From contig JAHEGC010000001.1 of assembly GCA_024639965.1 (NCBI GenBank), positions 76,187 through 127,899 of the forward strand: DNA of 51,713 bases, given 5' to 3'. The stretch comes from Micrococcales bacterium (GTDB lineage Bacteria; Actinomycetota; Actinomycetes; Actinomycetales; Microbacteriaceae). Made by a program: the position numbers and the translations under genes. A model generated the notes under the pieces. The model was not told the DNA's origin. It saw only the letters and a program-made list of their open reading frames with translations, and did not search any database. Shown one piece after another: positions 7,918 through 18,565 of this stretch (its first letter is position 1; each line of letters opens with the position of its first letter).

Positions 7918-9585
7918 ATGACGGAGCACCGCAAACCCACCGCCCTCGACCGAATCGCCGAAGAGTGGGTCGACACACTGTGTGAGTTAGACCCCGATTA
8001 TCGAGTGTGGTTGGGGCGCGACGGCGATGTCACGGGATTCGCGGATTTGTCTCCCGCCGGCCACGAGACATGGGATGCCGCCGCTCGACGAACTCTCGCC
8101 GCGTTGGATGCGACCGAGGCTGTCGATGACATCGACCGAGTGACCAAAGAAGACCTGTCGTCAACGCTTCGACTCGCTCTCGAGACGAGCGACTCAGGAT
8201 GGCATCTCCGCGATCTCAACAACATCGCGTCGCCAGCGCAGGGACTCCGCGACGTGTTTGACCTCATGCCGACCGAAACAGACGACCACTGGGGCGCTAT
8301 CGCCTCCAAACTGGGAAACATCGGGGACGCACTGGAGGGATACCGCGCGTCGCTCCGCGAGGGAATTCGACAGGGCCACATCCCCGCTCGCCGTCAAGTC
8401 ATCGAGGTCATCTCGCAGGCCGAGCGGAACTCGGGAAAGAACGGCTTCTTCGTCGATTTCACGACGAACACGGCTCCCGACTCACTTCCCGAATCTCTTC
8501 GTGCGGACCTGCGCTCGGCGGGCGAATCAGCACGGGCCGCCTACCACGAGTTCGCGACGTTCCTGCGGGACGAACTCGCTCCCGTCGCTCACGAACACGA
8601 CGGCGTCGGACGTGACCTCTACGCTCTTCACTCTCAGCACTTCCTCGGCGCGAAGGTTGACCTCGACGAAACCTACGAGTGGGGCATCGAGGAATTGCGC
8701 CGGATGGTCACCGAGCAGGAGGCCATTGCGAAGCGAATCGCCGGTGGCTCGGTCGCCGACGCGGTCACAGCGCTCGACAACGATCCCACCCGCAAGATCC
8801 ACGGAACCGACGCTCTTCAGGCGTGGATGCAGAACCTTTCGGACACCGCCGTGCGCGAACTGGGGGAGAAGCACTTCGATATTCCCGCGCCGATGCGAAA
8901 ACTGGAGTGCCACATCGCGCCGACCAAGGACGGCGGAATTTATTACACCGGGCCGAGCGATGATTTCTCGCGCGCGGGACGAATGTGGTGGTCGGTTCCC
9001 GAAGGTGTGACGGAGTTCGACACGTGGCGCGAGACCACGACCGTTTACCACGAGGGAGTCCCTGGACATCATCTCCAGATCGCTCAGGCGGTCTACAACG
9101 CCGACGAACTCAACACCTGGCGCCGTCAACTCGCGGGGTCGAGCGGTCACGCCGAGGGATGGGCGCTCTACGCGGAACGGCTCATGGCCGAACTCGGCTA
9201 TCTCGACGATGACGGAGACCGGTTCGGAATGCTCGATGGGCAGCGCATGCGCGCCGCTCGAGTAGTGCTCGACATCGGTGTTCACCTCGGCAAACAGCGC
9301 CCCGACGGGAATGGCCAATGGACCGCGGACTACGCGTTCGAGTTCATGCGCAACAACGTGCTGCTCGAAGAAGAGTTCGTGCGGTTCGAGGTGACTCGGT
9401 ACCTCGGCTGGCCGGGTCAAGCGCCGTCCTACAAGGTCGGTCAAAGAATTTGGGAGGATCTTCGGGCCGAATCAGAGCGCCTGGAGGGTTCGTCGTTCGA
9501 TCTCAGGGTGTGGCACAAACGCGCCCTCGAAATCGGTGGCACCGGCCTTGACACACTAAAGAAGGCCGTGCTCGGCAATTGGTGA
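7918..9585 (+). CDS. DUF885 family protein, probable zinc metallopeptidase
   Basis: 555 residues, usual for the family. The key motif is HEGVPGHHLQ with H378, E379, H384 and H385, which resembles the HExxH-type zinc sites of gluzincins; a later glutamate-rich segment (GHAEGWALYAERLMAELG) would supply the third ligand. Members are annotated only as DUF885 proteins and the natural substrate is not known. No signal peptide is seen, so it is probably cytoplasmic. It is leaderless from TAGGCT and sits alone between polA and rpsA. Confidence is high for the family and lower for peptidase activity. Confidence 0.85.
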   Translation: MTEHRKPTALDRIAEEWVDTLCELDPDYRVWLGRDGDVTGFADLSPAGHETWDAAARRTLAALDATEAVDDIDRVTKEDLSSTLRLALETSDSGWHLRDLNNIASPAQGLRDVFDLMPTETDDHWGAIASKLGNIGDALEGYRASLREGIRQGHIPARRQVIEVISQAERNSGKNGFFVDFTTNTAPDSLPESLRADLRSAGESARAAYHEFATFLRDELAPVAHEHDGVGRDLYALHSQHFLGAKVDLDETYEWGIEELRRMVTEQEAIAKRIAGGSVADAVTALDNDPTRKIHGTDALQAWMQNLSDTAVRELGEKHFDIPAPMRKLECHIAPTKDGGIYYTGPSDDFSRAGRMWWSVPEGVTEFDTWRETTTVYHEGVPGHHLQIAQAVYNADELNTWRRQLAGSSGHAEGWALYAERLMAELGYLDDDGDRFGMLDGQRMRAARVVLDIGVHLGKQRPDGNGQWTADYAFEFMRNNVLLEEEFVRFEVTRYLGWPGQAPSYKVGQRIWEDLRAESERLEGSSFDLRVWHKRALEIGGTGLDTLKKAVLGNW

Positions 9586-9590
9586 CCCTT

Positions 9591-9620
9591 TTGCCAAACC
9601 CCTGACGCTCGCGCTACACT
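9591..9620 (+). promoter_or_regulatory. rpsA promoter
   Basis: TTGCCA (9591-9596) and TACACT (9615-9620), 18 bp apart, right after the end of the DUF885 gene. A start near 9626 would give rpsA a leader of about 88 nt. Confidence 0.65.
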
Positions 9621-9625
9621 GGAGT

Positions 9626-9713
9626 GTTGCCAACCGGCAGCACATCCCTGTCCGCTGCCCGCGTGAAGAGATTTGCGTGGGCCTTTATTTTGCCCCGCTG
9701 GAGCACTTAACAC
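9626..9713 (+). promoter_or_regulatory. Structured 5' leader of rpsA
   Basis: Two hairpins can be drawn: GGCAGC/GCTGCC (9636-9641 with 9654-9659, 12-nt loop) and GCGTGGGC/GCCCCGC (9675-9682 with 9692-9698, one bulged T, T-rich loop). The second ends just before the GGAG that should serve as ribosome binding site. S1 leaders in other bacteria are autoregulated; whether this one is cannot be told from sequence. Confidence 0.4.
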
Positions 9714-11168
9714 ATGACGAAAACCCAGACCAAACAGGTCGCGATTAATGACATCGGATCAGCCGAGGAATTCCTCGCCGAAGTTGAAAAGACGCTGAAA
9801 TTCTTCAACGACGGAGACCTCATCGAAGGTACCGTCGTCAAGGTCGACCGTGACGAGGTACTCCTCGACGTCGGCTACAAGACGGAGGGTGTTATCCCCA
9901 TCCGCGAGCTTTCCATCAAGCACGACGTGAACCCCGACGAGGTCGTCTCGGTCGGCGACGTCGTCGAGGCCCTGGTTCTCCAGAAGGAGGACAAGGAGGG
10001 TCGTCTCATCCTGTCCAAGAAACGTGCCCAGTACGAGCGCGCGTGGGGCGACGTCGAGAAGGTCAAGGAAGCCGATGGCATCGTCACCGGTACCGTCATC
10101 GAGGTCGTCAAGGGTGGAGTCATCGTTGACATCGGGCTTCGAGGATTCCTTCCCGCCTCGCTCATCGAACTCCGTCGTGTCCGCGACCTCACTCCGTACC
10201 TCGGCCAGGAGATTGAGGCGAAGATCCTCGAACTCGACAAGAACCGAAACAACGTCGTTCTCTCGCGTCGCGCTCTCCTCGAGCAAACGCAGTCGGAGAG
10301 CCGCAGCCAGATCCTCGGAAACATCCAAAAGGGTCAGATCCGTAAGGGTGTCGTCTCGTCGATTGTCAACTTCGGTGCGTTCGTCGACCTCGGCGGCGTC
10401 GACGGTCTCATCCACGTCTCCGAACTCTCATGGAAGCACATTGAGCACGCGAGTGAAGTTGTCGAGATCGGCCAAGAAGTCACCGTTGAGGTGCTCGAAG
10501 TCGAGAACGACCGCGAGCGCATCTCGCTCTCGCTCAAGGCGACCCAGGAAGATCCGTGGCAGGTGTTTGCTCGCGAGCACGCCATCGGTGAAATCGCTCC
10601 GGGTAAGGTCACCAAGCTCGTTCAGTTCGGCGCATTCGTTCGCGTCGCGGACGGCATCGAGGGTCTCGTTCACATCTCCGAGCTCTCGACCCGCCACATC
10701 GAACTCGCCGAGCAGGCTGTTTCGGTGGGCGACGACGTGTTCGTCAAGATCATCGACATCGACCTCGAGCGTCGTCGCATCTCGCTCTCGCTCAAGCAGG
10801 CGAACGAAGGCGTCGACCCCGAAGGAACCGAGTTCGACCCGGCCCTCTACGGAATGCCGACGGACTACGACGAGAAGGGTAACTACCGTTACCCCGAGGG
10901 CTTCGACTCGGCTACGGGCGAGTGGAAGGACGGCTACGACGAGGCTCGCGGCAAGTGGGAGCGTGACTACTCGGCTGCTCAGGCACGCTGGGAAGCGCAC
11001 AAGGTCCAGGTCGCGCGCATGAACGCCGAGGCCGAGGCATTCCCCGAGTCCGCTCCGGCCGAGTCGGCGTCGACGTCGTCGGCCCCCGCGGTTGAGCCTC
11101 AGGGAACCCTTGCCGAAGACGAGCAGCTCGCTGCGCTTCGCGACAAGCTCGCGGGCGACACCGAGTAA
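9714..11168 (+). CDS. rpsA: 30S ribosomal protein S1
   Basis: 484 residues with four S1/OB RNA-binding repeats: GDLIEGTVVKVDRDEVLLDVGYKTEG; IVTGTVIEVVKGGVIVDIGLRGFLP; IRKGVVSSIVNFGAFVDLGGVDG; APGKVTKLVQFGAFVRVADGIEG (each begins with the strand pattern of the fold). Residues from about 365 form a low-complexity acidic tail rich in Y, W, E and A/S, as in actinobacterial S1 proteins, which have fewer repeats than the six of E. coli. Brings mRNAs to the 30S subunit, a role that leaderless mRNAs (common here) do not need in the same way. Preceded by its own promoter and leader, followed by a terminator. Confidence 0.96.
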   Translation: MTKTQTKQVAINDIGSAEEFLAEVEKTLKFFNDGDLIEGTVVKVDRDEVLLDVGYKTEGVIPIRELSIKHDVNPDEVVSVGDVVEALVLQKEDKEGRLILSKKRAQYERAWGDVEKVKEADGIVTGTVIEVVKGGVIVDIGLRGFLPASLIELRRVRDLTPYLGQEIEAKILELDKNRNNVVLSRRALLEQTQSESRSQILGNIQKGQIRKGVVSSIVNFGAFVDLGGVDGLIHVSELSWKHIEHASEVVEIGQEVTVEVLEVENDRERISLSLKATQEDPWQVFAREHAIGEIAPGKVTKLVQFGAFVRVADGIEGLVHISELSTRHIELAEQAVSVGDDVFVKIIDIDLERRRISLSLKQANEGVDPEGTEFDPALYGMPTDYDEKGNYRYPEGFDSATGEWKDGYDEARGKWERDYSAAQARWEAHKVQVARMNAEAEAFPESAPAESASTSSAPAVEPQGTLAEDEQLAALRDKLAGDTE

Positions 11169-11184
11169 TCTCGAACAACGTGAG

Positions 11185-11213
11185 AGGGGCGGTCGGACAC
11201 GACCGCCCCTTTT
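11185..11213 (+). terminator. Rho-independent terminator after rpsA
   Basis: An 11-bp perfect stem (11185-11195 with 11200-11210), loop GACA, then a short run of Ts. It is immediately followed by the coaE promoter box. Confidence 0.85.
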
Positions 11214-11216
11214 CGT

Positions 11217-11222
11217 TACGCT
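11217..11222 (+). promoter_or_regulatory. -10 box of leaderless coaE
   Basis: TACGCT ends 6 nt before the GTG at 11229. It starts 3 nt after the rpsA terminator T-tract. Confidence 0.6.
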
Positions 11223-11228
11223 GACACC

Positions 11229-11837
11229 GTGCCAGTCATCGCGCTCACCGGCGGAATCGCCGCCGGAAAATCGACCGTCTCGAACCGCCTGGCGGAGCTC
11301 GGTGCCGACGTCGTCTCCGCCGACGACCTCGTGCGCTACGTTCAACGAGCGGGGAGCCCAACCCTAGCCGCGATCGCAACCCGTTTCGGTTTCGGAGTTA
11401 TTGACGTGAACGGGGACCTCGACCGTGCGGCTCTCGGTCGGATCATCTTCGGTGACGCGCAGGCGCGCCGCGACCTCGAGGCGATCGTACATCCCGCTGT
11501 CCAGGCTGAATCGCACCACCGCATCACCGCTTTCCTCGCAAAGAACGCCGACGCAATCGTCGTTTACGACATCCCGCTTCTCGTTGAATCGAATCGCACC
11601 GACGAATTCGATGCGGTGATTGTCATCGCCTGTCCGCCCGACGAACGGGCGCGACGCCTCGTAGAGTTCCGTCGACTGACGGCGGACGACGCTCGGTCAC
11701 GAATCGACGCCCAAGCGAGCGAAGCGGAGCGGCTGGCCGTGGCGGATTGGGTCATCGACTCGAGCGAATCACTCGAGTCGACGCTGCAGCAGACCGACGA
11801 CGTCTGGAATCAACTCGTCGCGGCCTATCGCGCTTAG
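11229..11837 (+). CDS. coaE: Dephospho-CoA kinase
   Basis: 202 residues. Walker A GGIAAGKST at residues 8-16; the CoA-domain motif DIPLLVES in the middle; the lid-like region RLTADDARSRIDAQ and the C-terminal ADWVIDSS stretch are all family features. It phosphorylates dephospho-CoA on the 3' hydroxyl, the final step of coenzyme A synthesis, in the cytoplasm. It lies between rpsA and uvrB, an order common in actinobacteria. The TAG stop is the first half of the uvrB -10 box. Confidence 0.95.
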   Translation: MPVIALTGGIAAGKSTVSNRLAELGADVVSADDLVRYVQRAGSPTLAAIATRFGFGVIDVNGDLDRAALGRIIFGDAQARRDLEAIVHPAVQAESHHRITAFLAKNADAIVVYDIPLLVESNRTDEFDAVIVIACPPDERARRLVEFRRLTADDARSRIDAQASEAERLAVADWVIDSSESLESTLQQTDDVWNQLVAAYRA

Positions 11838-11840
11838 TCT
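11835..11840 (+). promoter_or_regulatory. -10 box of uvrB, overlapping the coaE stop codon
   Basis: TAGTCT starts with the coaE TAG stop (11835-11837) and ends 6 nt before the uvrB ATG. Confidence 0.6.
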
Positions 11841-11846
11841 TGAGGG

Positions 11847-13847
11847 ATGGAACCGACTCGCGCTGTACGGCCTTTCGAGGTCATCAGCGAGTACACCCCG
11901 AGCGGTGACCAACCCAAGGCCATCGCCGAACTCGCAGCCAGAGTCAACGCGGGTGAGACCGATATCGTCCTTCTCGGTGCAACGGGAACGGGTAAGTCGG
12001 CTACCACCGCGTGGCTCATCGAAGCGATTCAACGTCCAGCGCTCGTGCTGTCGCACAACAAGACCCTGGCGGCTCAGCTCGCCACCGAATTCCGTGATCT
12101 CATGCCCAACAATGCGGTCGAATATTTCGTGTCGTATTACGACTACTACCAACCCGAGGCCTACGTTCCTCAAACGGACACGTTCATCGAGAAAGACACG
12201 AGCATCAACGAGGAGGTCGAACGACTCCGTCACTCGACCACGAATTCCCTTCTCTCGCGGCGCGACGTGATCGTCGTGTCCACCGTCTCGTGCATCTACG
12301 GTCTCGGCTCGTCGGAGGAATACCTCGGCGCAATGCTCGCTCTTCAGGTTGGGCAGACGATTTCGCGAACAGACATCGTGCGCAAGTTCGTCGGAATGCA
12401 ATACGAACGTAACGATGTCGATTTCTCTCGCGGAAAGTTTCGAGTTCGCGGTGACACCGTCGAGATCATCCCGCAGTACGAGGAACTCGCCGTTCGAATC
12501 GAGATGTTCGGCGATGAAATCGAAGCGCTCTACCACCTTCACCCACTCACCGGCGAGGTCATCAACCAGCTCGATTCCGTCGCCATCTTTCCTGCAACAC
12601 ACTATGCCGCGAGCACCGAGACGATGAAACGCGCGATCGTCGACATCAAAGCAGAACTGGCCGAGCGCCTTGAGGTCCTTGAAAGCCAGAACAAGTTGCT
12701 CGAAGCACAACGCCTCCGCATGCGAACGACCTACGACCTCGAGATGATGGAACAGATCGGCTTCTGTAGCGGAATCGAGAACTATTCGGCGCACATCGAT
12801 GGCCGTAATCCCGGTGAACCGCCCAACACCCTGCTCGACTATTTCCCCGATGATTTCGTCGTCATCATCGACGAATCACATGTCACCGTCCCGCAAATCG
12901 GAGCGATGTACGAGGGTGATGCGTCGCGGAAGCGCACCCTCGTCGAACACGGCTTCCGACTCCCGAGCGCTCTCGACAACCGGCCACTCAAATGGCAGGA
13001 GTTCCTCGGGCGCGTCGGCCAGAAGGTCTACCTCTCGGCCACACCGGGAAAGTACGAGATGGGTGTCGCCGACGGCATCGTCGAGCAAATCATTCGTCCC
13101 ACTGGGCTCATCGACCCGCAGATTATGGTCAAACCGACCAAGGGTCAGGTCGACGATGTGCTCGAGAGCATTCGCCAGCGAGTGGCGAAGGACGAACGAG
13201 TTCTCATCACGACGTTGACGAAGAAGATGGCGGAGGACCTCACCGACTATCTGCGCGGGATGGGGGTCAAGGTCGAGTATCTCCACTCGGACGTCGACAC
13301 CCTGCGCCGTGTCGAGTTGCTCTCCGAGCTTCGAGCGGGAAAGTTCGACGTTCTCGTTGGCATCAACCTTCTCCGCGAAGGGCTCGACCTTCCCGAAGTC
13401 TCCCTCGTCGCGGTGTTCGACGCCGACAAACAGGGTTTCCTGCGCAGTGCGACTTCACTGATCCAGACCATCGGCCGCGCCGCGCGCAACGTTTCCGGCG
13501 AAGTTCACCTGTACGGCGATAAAGAGACGGACGCGATGAAGCAGGCGATCGACGAGACGAACCGGCGACGCGCCACGCAAGTTGCGTACAACCTGGAACA
13601 CGGGATCGACCCGCAGCCGTTGCGCAAGCGCATCGCCGACATCACCGAGACGCTCGCACGCGAGGCTTACGACACCGAGACGATGGGGGAGTTGGACGAC
13701 GACGTCGAGGTTGTCATCGATCGCCTGACCGAACAGATGCTTCTCGCCGCGGAAGAACTCAAGTTCGAACTCGCGGCGCGGCTGCGCGATGAGATCCACG
13801 ATCTCAAGAAGCAGGTGCGCGCGGCGCGGGAACTGGGCCAACCGTAG
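11847..13847 (+). CDS. uvrB: Excinuclease ABC subunit B
   Basis: 666 residues. Starts [19 protein letters not shown], with Walker [10 protein letters not shown], the damage-probing beta-hairpin [16 protein letters not shown], helicase motifs including VVIIDESH and QTIGRAARN, and the C-terminal UVR motif ([20 protein letters not shown]) that contacts UvrC. UvrB verifies the lesion handed over by UvrA and positions the two UvrC cuts. It is followed directly by uvrA and then uvrC, so all three subunits are adjacent here. Leaderless from a box that overlaps the coaE stop, and its own TAG stop starts the uvrA box. Confidence 0.98.
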   Translation: MEPTRAVRPFEVISEYTPSGDQPKAIAELAARVNAGETDIVLLGATGTGKSATTAWLIEAIQRPALVLSHNKTLAAQLATEFRDLMPNNAVEYFVSYYDYYQPEAYVPQTDTFIEKDTSINEEVERLRHSTTNSLLSRRDVIVVSTVSCIYGLGSSEEYLGAMLALQVGQTISRTDIVRKFVGMQYERNDVDFSRGKFRVRGDTVEIIPQYEELAVRIEMFGDEIEALYHLHPLTGEVINQLDSVAIFPATHYAASTETMKRAIVDIKAELAERLEVLESQNKLLEAQRLRMRTTYDLEMMEQIGFCSGIENYSAHIDGRNPGEPPNTLLDYFPDDFVVIIDESHVTVPQIGAMYEGDASRKRTLVEHGFRLPSALDNRPLKWQEFLGRVGQKVYLSATPGKYEMGVADGIVEQIIRPTGLIDPQIMVKPTKGQVDDVLESIRQRVAKDERVLITTLTKKMAEDLTDYLRGMGVKVEYLHSDVDTLRRVELLSELRAGKFDVLVGINLLREGLDLPEVSLVAVFDADKQGFLRSATSLIQTIGRAARNVSGEVHLYGDKETDAMKQAIDETNRRRATQVAYNLEHGIDPQPLRKRIADITETLAREAYDTETMGELDDDVEVVIDRLTEQMLLAAEELKFELAARLRDEIHDLKKQVRAARELGQP

Positions 13848-13850
13848 AAT
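13845..13850 (+). promoter_or_regulatory. -10 box of uvrA, overlapping the uvrB stop codon
   Basis: TAGAAT begins with the uvrB TAG stop (13845-13847) and ends 6 nt before the uvrA GTG at 13857. It differs from TATAAT at only one position. Confidence 0.65.
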
Positions 13851-13856
13851 TGCCGA

Positions 13857-16709
13857 GTGCCCATAAGTCCCGTCTCCGGTAAAAACGTCATCTCCATCAA
13901 GGGCGCCCGCGTTCACAACCTCAAGAACGTCGATCTGACCATTCCCCGCGACTCGCTGGTCGTTTTCACCGGCCTCTCCGGGTCGGGTAAATCCTCGCTC
14001 GCGTTCGACACGCTGTTCGCCGAGGGACAACGTCGTTACATCGAATCACTCTCGTCCTACGCCCGTCAGTTCCTCGGTCAGGTCGACCGCCCGGACGTCG
14101 ATTTCATCGATGGCTTGTCACCGGCGGTGTCGATCGATCAGAAGTCGACGAACCGCAACCCGCGATCGACCGTTGGTACAATCACCGAAATCTACGACTA
14201 CATGCGACTGCTGTGGGCGCGCATCGGCATCCCGCACTGTTCCGAGTGTGGCGCTGCGATCCAGCGGCAGACCGCGCAACAGATCACCGACCAACTCGGC
14301 GAGATGCCCGCCGACACGCGATTCCAAATACTCGCCCCGATTGTTCAGGGCCGAAAAGGGGAGTTCGTCGAGGTGTTCGCGGACCTCCTCGGACAGGGTT
14401 ACGCGCGTGCCATCGTGGACGGCGAAACAATCCAACTCACCGAACCGCCAACACTGAAGAAGCAGAACAAACACGACATCTCGGTCGTGATTGACCGTCT
14501 CACTGCCGGCGGCGATTTGTCCAGGCTCACCGACTCAGTCGAAACCGCGCTCAAGCTCGGTCAGGGCGTGCTCGTCGTCGATTTGGTCGACTCGGGCGAA
14601 CAGCGCACGTTCTCGGAGAAGCTCTCGTGCCCCAATCAGCACCTCGTCACTCTCACCGAGATCGAACCTCGAACCTTCTCGTTCAACGCTCCGTTTGGGG
14701 CCTGTACGGTCTGCCACGGCATCGGTACTCAGTCGATGGCGGACATCGATTTGGTTCTCGATGACCACACGCTGTCGATTCGTCAGGGTGTCATCCTTCC
14801 CTGGAAACCGGGTGGCAAGGAACTCATTTACCCGTACTTCGAACGACTCGCGGAGGGTCTCGCCGCCGATCTCGACTTCTCGCTCGACACCCCGTGGAAG
14901 GACCTGCCCGACGAGGTGCACAACGCGGTGCTCCACGGCAACAACCACGAGGTCGTCATGAAGTGGCGAAACCGCTACGGGCGCAAAGTGTCGATGTCCC
15001 GCGGTTTCGAAGGCGTCATTTCCTACGTTGAGCGCAAATACCAGGAGTCCGAGGGCGAGTGGACGAAGGAACGATTCGGCTCGTTCCACCGCACCGTGGC
15101 GTGTGAATCGTGTCAAGGCGCGCGTCTCGCGCCCGCCGTGCTCGCCGTGACCATCAACGACAGGTCCATCTCCGAGGTGTGTGAGCTGTCTCTTGCGGCC
15201 GCGCACGACTTCATGGCGCGTCTTGAACTGAGTGATCGCGATGCGCTCGTCGCAGCGGCGGTGCTTCGGGAGATTACCGCACGCCTGGAATTCCTCCTCC
15301 ACGTCGGGCTCAACTACCTCACCATGTCCCGCGCGGCGGGAACCCTTTCGGGCGGAGAGGCGCAAAGAATTCGACTGGCGACGCAGATTGGTGCGGGGCT
15401 GACGGGCGTTCTGTACGTACTCGACGAGCCCTCCATCGGTCTCCACCAGCGCGACAACCGACGCCTCATCGAAACGCTCGAGCGCCTTCGTGACATTGGC
15501 AACACTCTCGTCGTGGTGGAACACGATGAGGACACGATTCACGCCGCCGACTGGATCGTCGACATCGGACCTGGTGCCGGGGAACACGGCGGCGAGGTCG
15601 TTCACTCAGGGACCGTCAAACAACTTCTCACCGAAAAGAAGTCGCACACCGCGGCGTTCCTCTCCGGTCGCGAAAAGGTCTCCGAGCGGGTCGAGCGCCG
15701 ACCGTGGTCGACCGAAAGGGTGCTCACCGTCCGCGGAGCTTCCGCCAACAATCTCAAGAACGTCGACGCGCACTTCCCGCTCGGTGTGTTCGTCGCCGTC
15801 ACCGGCGTTTCGGGTTCGGGCAAGAGTTCCCTCGTCAACGACATCCTTTACAAAGTGCTCGCGAACCGTCTCAACGGCGCCAAGCAGACTCCCGGGAAGC
15901 ACAAAGCAGTCGAAGGGCTCGAACACCTCGATAAGGTCATCCACGTCGACCAAGCGCCCATCGGACGCACCCCGCGATCGAATCCCGCGACGTACACGGG
16001 TGTGTTCGACAAGATCCGCACCCTGTTCGCCGAGACCGTCGAGGCGAAAGAACGAGGTTATGGTCCCGGACGATTCTCGTTCAACGTCAAGGGCGGTCGC
16101 TGCGAGCACTGTTCGGGCGACGGCACCATCAAGATTGAGATGAACTTCCTCCCCGATGTTTACGTGGAGTGCGAGGAATGCCACGGTCAGCGTTACAACC
16201 GCGAGACGCTCACGGTTCGATATAAGGGCAAAAACATCTCCGAGGTTCTCAACATGCCCATCGAAGAGGCGGAGCGCTTTTTTGAGCCGATTACCTCGAT
16301 TCACCGCTTCATGAAGACGCTGCTCGATGTTGGACTCGGCTACGTGCGGCTCGGGCAGGCCGCAACGACGTTGTCGGGGGGCGAAGCGCAACGCGTCAAG
16401 TTGGCGACCGAACTTCAGCGGCGTTCCACCGGACGCACCGTCTACGTTCTTGATGAACCCACGACGGGTCTTCATTTCGAGGATGTGCGCCGACTCCTCA
16501 CCGTCCTCCACACCCTTGTCGACAAGGGGAATACCGTCATTGTGATTGAACACAATCTCGATGTCATCCGTTCTGCGGACCACGTTGTTGATCTCGGTCC
16601 CGAGGGGGGAGATGGTGGCGGAACGATCATCGCGGAGGGGACACCCGAACACATCGCATCGGTCGCGGCGTCGCACACCGGCACGTTCCTTGCCGAGATT
16701 CTGCGCTGA
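13857..16709 (+). CDS. uvrA: Excinuclease ABC subunit A
   Basis: 950 residues, full family length. Two ABC ATPase modules: first Walker [15 protein letters not shown], signature LSGGEAQRI and Walker [11 protein letters not shown]; second Walker [14 protein letters not shown], signature LSGGEAQRV and [11 protein letters not shown] zinc site (CEHC...CEEC, around residues 745-775) is intact and the insertion with CPNQH is present. UvrA dimers find distorted DNA and load UvrB. GTG start, leaderless. The stop overlaps the uvrC start by one base (TGATG), so uvrC is probably translated from the same mRNA. Confidence 0.98.
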   Translation: MPISPVSGKNVISIKGARVHNLKNVDLTIPRDSLVVFTGLSGSGKSSLAFDTLFAEGQRRYIESLSSYARQFLGQVDRPDVDFIDGLSPAVSIDQKSTNRNPRSTVGTITEIYDYMRLLWARIGIPHCSECGAAIQRQTAQQITDQLGEMPADTRFQILAPIVQGRKGEFVEVFADLLGQGYARAIVDGETIQLTEPPTLKKQNKHDISVVIDRLTAGGDLSRLTDSVETALKLGQGVLVVDLVDSGEQRTFSEKLSCPNQHLVTLTEIEPRTFSFNAPFGACTVCHGIGTQSMADIDLVLDDHTLSIRQGVILPWKPGGKELIYPYFERLAEGLAADLDFSLDTPWKDLPDEVHNAVLHGNNHEVVMKWRNRYGRKVSMSRGFEGVISYVERKYQESEGEWTKERFGSFHRTVACESCQGARLAPAVLAVTINDRSISEVCELSLAAAHDFMARLELSDRDALVAAAVLREITARLEFLLHVGLNYLTMSRAAGTLSGGEAQRIRLATQIGAGLTGVLYVLDEPSIGLHQRDNRRLIETLERLRDIGNTLVVVEHDEDTIHAADWIVDIGPGAGEHGGEVVHSGTVKQLLTEKKSHTAAFLSGREKVSERVERRPWSTERVLTVRGASANNLKNVDAHFPLGVFVAVTGVSGSGKSSLVNDILYKVLANRLNGAKQTPGKHKAVEGLEHLDKVIHVDQAPIGRTPRSNPATYTGVFDKIRTLFAETVEAKERGYGPGRFSFNVKGGRCEHCSGDGTIKIEMNFLPDVYVECEECHGQRYNRETLTVRYKGKNISEVLNMPIEEAERFFEPITSIHRFMKTLLDVGLGYVRLGQAATTLSGGEAQRVKLATELQRRSTGRTVYVLDEPTTGLHFEDVRRLLTVLHTLVDKGNTVIVIEHNLDVIRSADHVVDLGPEGGDGGGTIIAEGTPEHIASVAASHTGTFLAEILR

Positions 16710-18553
16710 TGGCCGAGTGGCACCCCGCGCCGCGGTCGATTCCGACCGACCCGGGTGTGTATCGCTTCTTCGACGAGCGAGGGCGAATTCTTTACGTCGG
16801 AAAGGCCAAGAATCTCCGCAATCGCTTGTCGACGTATTTCCAGAGCCCGGTCGGACTGATGGAGCGAACCCAGCGCATGGTTCGGACCGCCACCCGGGTC
16901 GACTGGACCGTGGTGGGAACCGAGTTAGAAGCCCTGCACCTCGAGTTCACGTGGATCAAGGAGTTTCGACCGCCCTTCAACATCCAGTTCCGCGACGACA
17001 AGGGTTATCCGTATTTGGCCGTGTCGATGGGGGAGGAGTACCCGCGCGCGTTCCTCGCACGCACACGACAGAAGGACGGCACGGTCTACTTCGGTCCGTT
17101 CACCAAGGCCTGGGCGGTTCGCGAAACTCTTGACCTCCTCCTCTCGGTTTATCCCGTTCGCTCCTGCGAGAAGGCCACCTTCGCCAAGGCACGTCGAGAC
17201 GATCGACCGTGTCTGCTCGGCGACATCGGGAAGTGCGCGGCACCCTGTGTGGGGCGTGTAACCGAGGAGCAACATCGTGACCTCGCGAAGGATTTCGTCG
17301 GATTCATGACGAAGCAGGATCAGACCGTGATCGATCGCATCACGGAGAGCATGGGTGCTGCCGCCGCACGTCAGGACTTCGAGACCGCCGCGCGCCTGCG
17401 CGACCAGCGTTACGCCCTGACCGCCGTGGCCGAACGAAGCGCCGTTGTGCTCCGTGATGAACTCGACGTCGACATCATCGGATTCGCCGCGAGCGAGCTC
17501 TCCGCAGCGGTGACGATCTTCCACGTCCGCCAGGGCCGGGTGCGCGGAACGAGGTCGTGGACCGTCGACACCGAACTCGAGATGGACCCCGCCACCATCC
17601 TCGAACAGGCAATCGAAAACGTGTACGAGGTCGACGCGCCTCCCCGCCTCATCGATGTTCCGTTCGAACCCGCGTCGATTGACGCTCTCACTGAGTCGCT
17701 CACCGGGCGGCGCGTGACCGCGAATCTGAGCGGGGGAGTCAAATTGGCAATACCGAAGCGCGGAGACCGTGCGACACTCCTCACCAGCGTGACCAAGAAC
17801 GCCGCACTGGCCCTCGCTGAACACGAACTGCACCGCGCCCACGACTTCGTTGCGCGCTCCCGGGCACTCGAGGATCTCCGCGACTACCTGGGTCTGCCCG
17901 AAGCACCGTTGCGATTCGAATGCACCGACATCTCGCACCTCGGTGGCACGGATATTGTCGGTTCGCTGGTCGTTTTCGAGGACGGGCTTCCCGTCAAGGA
18001 CGATTATCGACACTTCGGAATCGCCAAAGCTCGTGACGACACCGAGGCAATGTATCAACTCATCTCCCGGCGACTCGCCCGACTGGCAACAGAACGAGAC
18101 GGAATGCGGTATCCGACAACGCTGTTGCTCGTCGATGGTGGCCAACCACAGGTCAACGCGGCGGCCCGCGCGCTCCGCGATTCCGGCCTGACGGGCATCT
18201 CGGTCGCTGGTTTGGCCAAGCGTCTCGAGGAGTTGTGGCTCCCGGACAGCGATTTCCCCGTCATCCTCCCGCGAGACTCCGATGCACTGTATCTGGTGCA
18301 GCGCGCTCGTGACGAAGCTCACCGGTTTGCGCTGCGGTACCAAAAGTCCAAGCGGACGAAAGTGTTGCAGTCCGAACTGCACGAACTCGATGGTCTTGGT
18401 CCGAAGCGCGTTCGCTCACTTCTCGGTCATTTCGGTAGCCCAACCGCCGTGCGGGAGGCGAGCATCGAGCAGATCGCTGCGGTGCCCGGTATCGGAGTTG
18501 AGACTGCGAGGAAGATTCATGAGGCCCTCAGCGTCGCGGAATCCGACGGTTAG
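16709..18553 (+). CDS. uvrC: Excinuclease ABC subunit C
   Basis: 614 residues. N-terminal GIY-YIG nuclease (GVYRFFDERGRILYVGKAKN, residues about 12-31), a cysteine cluster (CEKATF...CLLGDIGKCAAPC), a UVR motif (DFETAARLRDQR) that binds UvrB, an RNase H-like C-terminal nuclease (CTDISHLGGTDIVGS...LLLVDGGQPQV) and a tandem helix-hairpin-helix end (GLGPKRVRSLLGHFGS). It makes the 3' and 5' cuts around the lesion. Starts on the last base of uvrA. The TAG stop begins the -10 box of rapZ. Confidence 0.98.
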   Translation: MAEWHPAPRSIPTDPGVYRFFDERGRILYVGKAKNLRNRLSTYFQSPVGLMERTQRMVRTATRVDWTVVGTELEALHLEFTWIKEFRPPFNIQFRDDKGYPYLAVSMGEEYPRAFLARTRQKDGTVYFGPFTKAWAVRETLDLLLSVYPVRSCEKATFAKARRDDRPCLLGDIGKCAAPCVGRVTEEQHRDLAKDFVGFMTKQDQTVIDRITESMGAAAARQDFETAARLRDQRYALTAVAERSAVVLRDELDVDIIGFAASELSAAVTIFHVRQGRVRGTRSWTVDTELEMDPATILEQAIENVYEVDAPPRLIDVPFEPASIDALTESLTGRRVTANLSGGVKLAIPKRGDRATLLTSVTKNAALALAEHELHRAHDFVARSRALEDLRDYLGLPEAPLRFECTDISHLGGTDIVGSLVVFEDGLPVKDDYRHFGIAKARDDTEAMYQLISRRLARLATERDGMRYPTTLLLVDGGQPQVNAAARALRDSGLTGISVAGLAKRLEELWLPDSDFPVILPRDSDALYLVQRARDEAHRFALRYQKSKRTKVLQSELHELDGLGPKRVRSLLGHFGSPTAVREASIEQIAAVPGIGVETARKIHEALSVAESDG

Positions 18554-18556
18554 GCT
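18551..18556 (+). promoter_or_regulatory. -10 box of rapZ, overlapping the uvrC stop codon
   Basis: TAGGCT starts with the uvrC TAG (18551-18553) and ends 9 nt before the ATG at 18566. A GGGGG run lies between, so either a very short leader or ribosome binding through that run is possible. Confidence 0.5.
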
Positions 18557-18565
18557 GGGGGTAGC

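Noticed and set aside
14535-18382. Long minus-strand open frames opposite uvrA and uvrC (14535-15605, 15606-16676, 16925-18382)
   Set aside because: All antisense to well-supported repair genes, with low-complexity Arg/Val/Asp/Glu composition and no motif.
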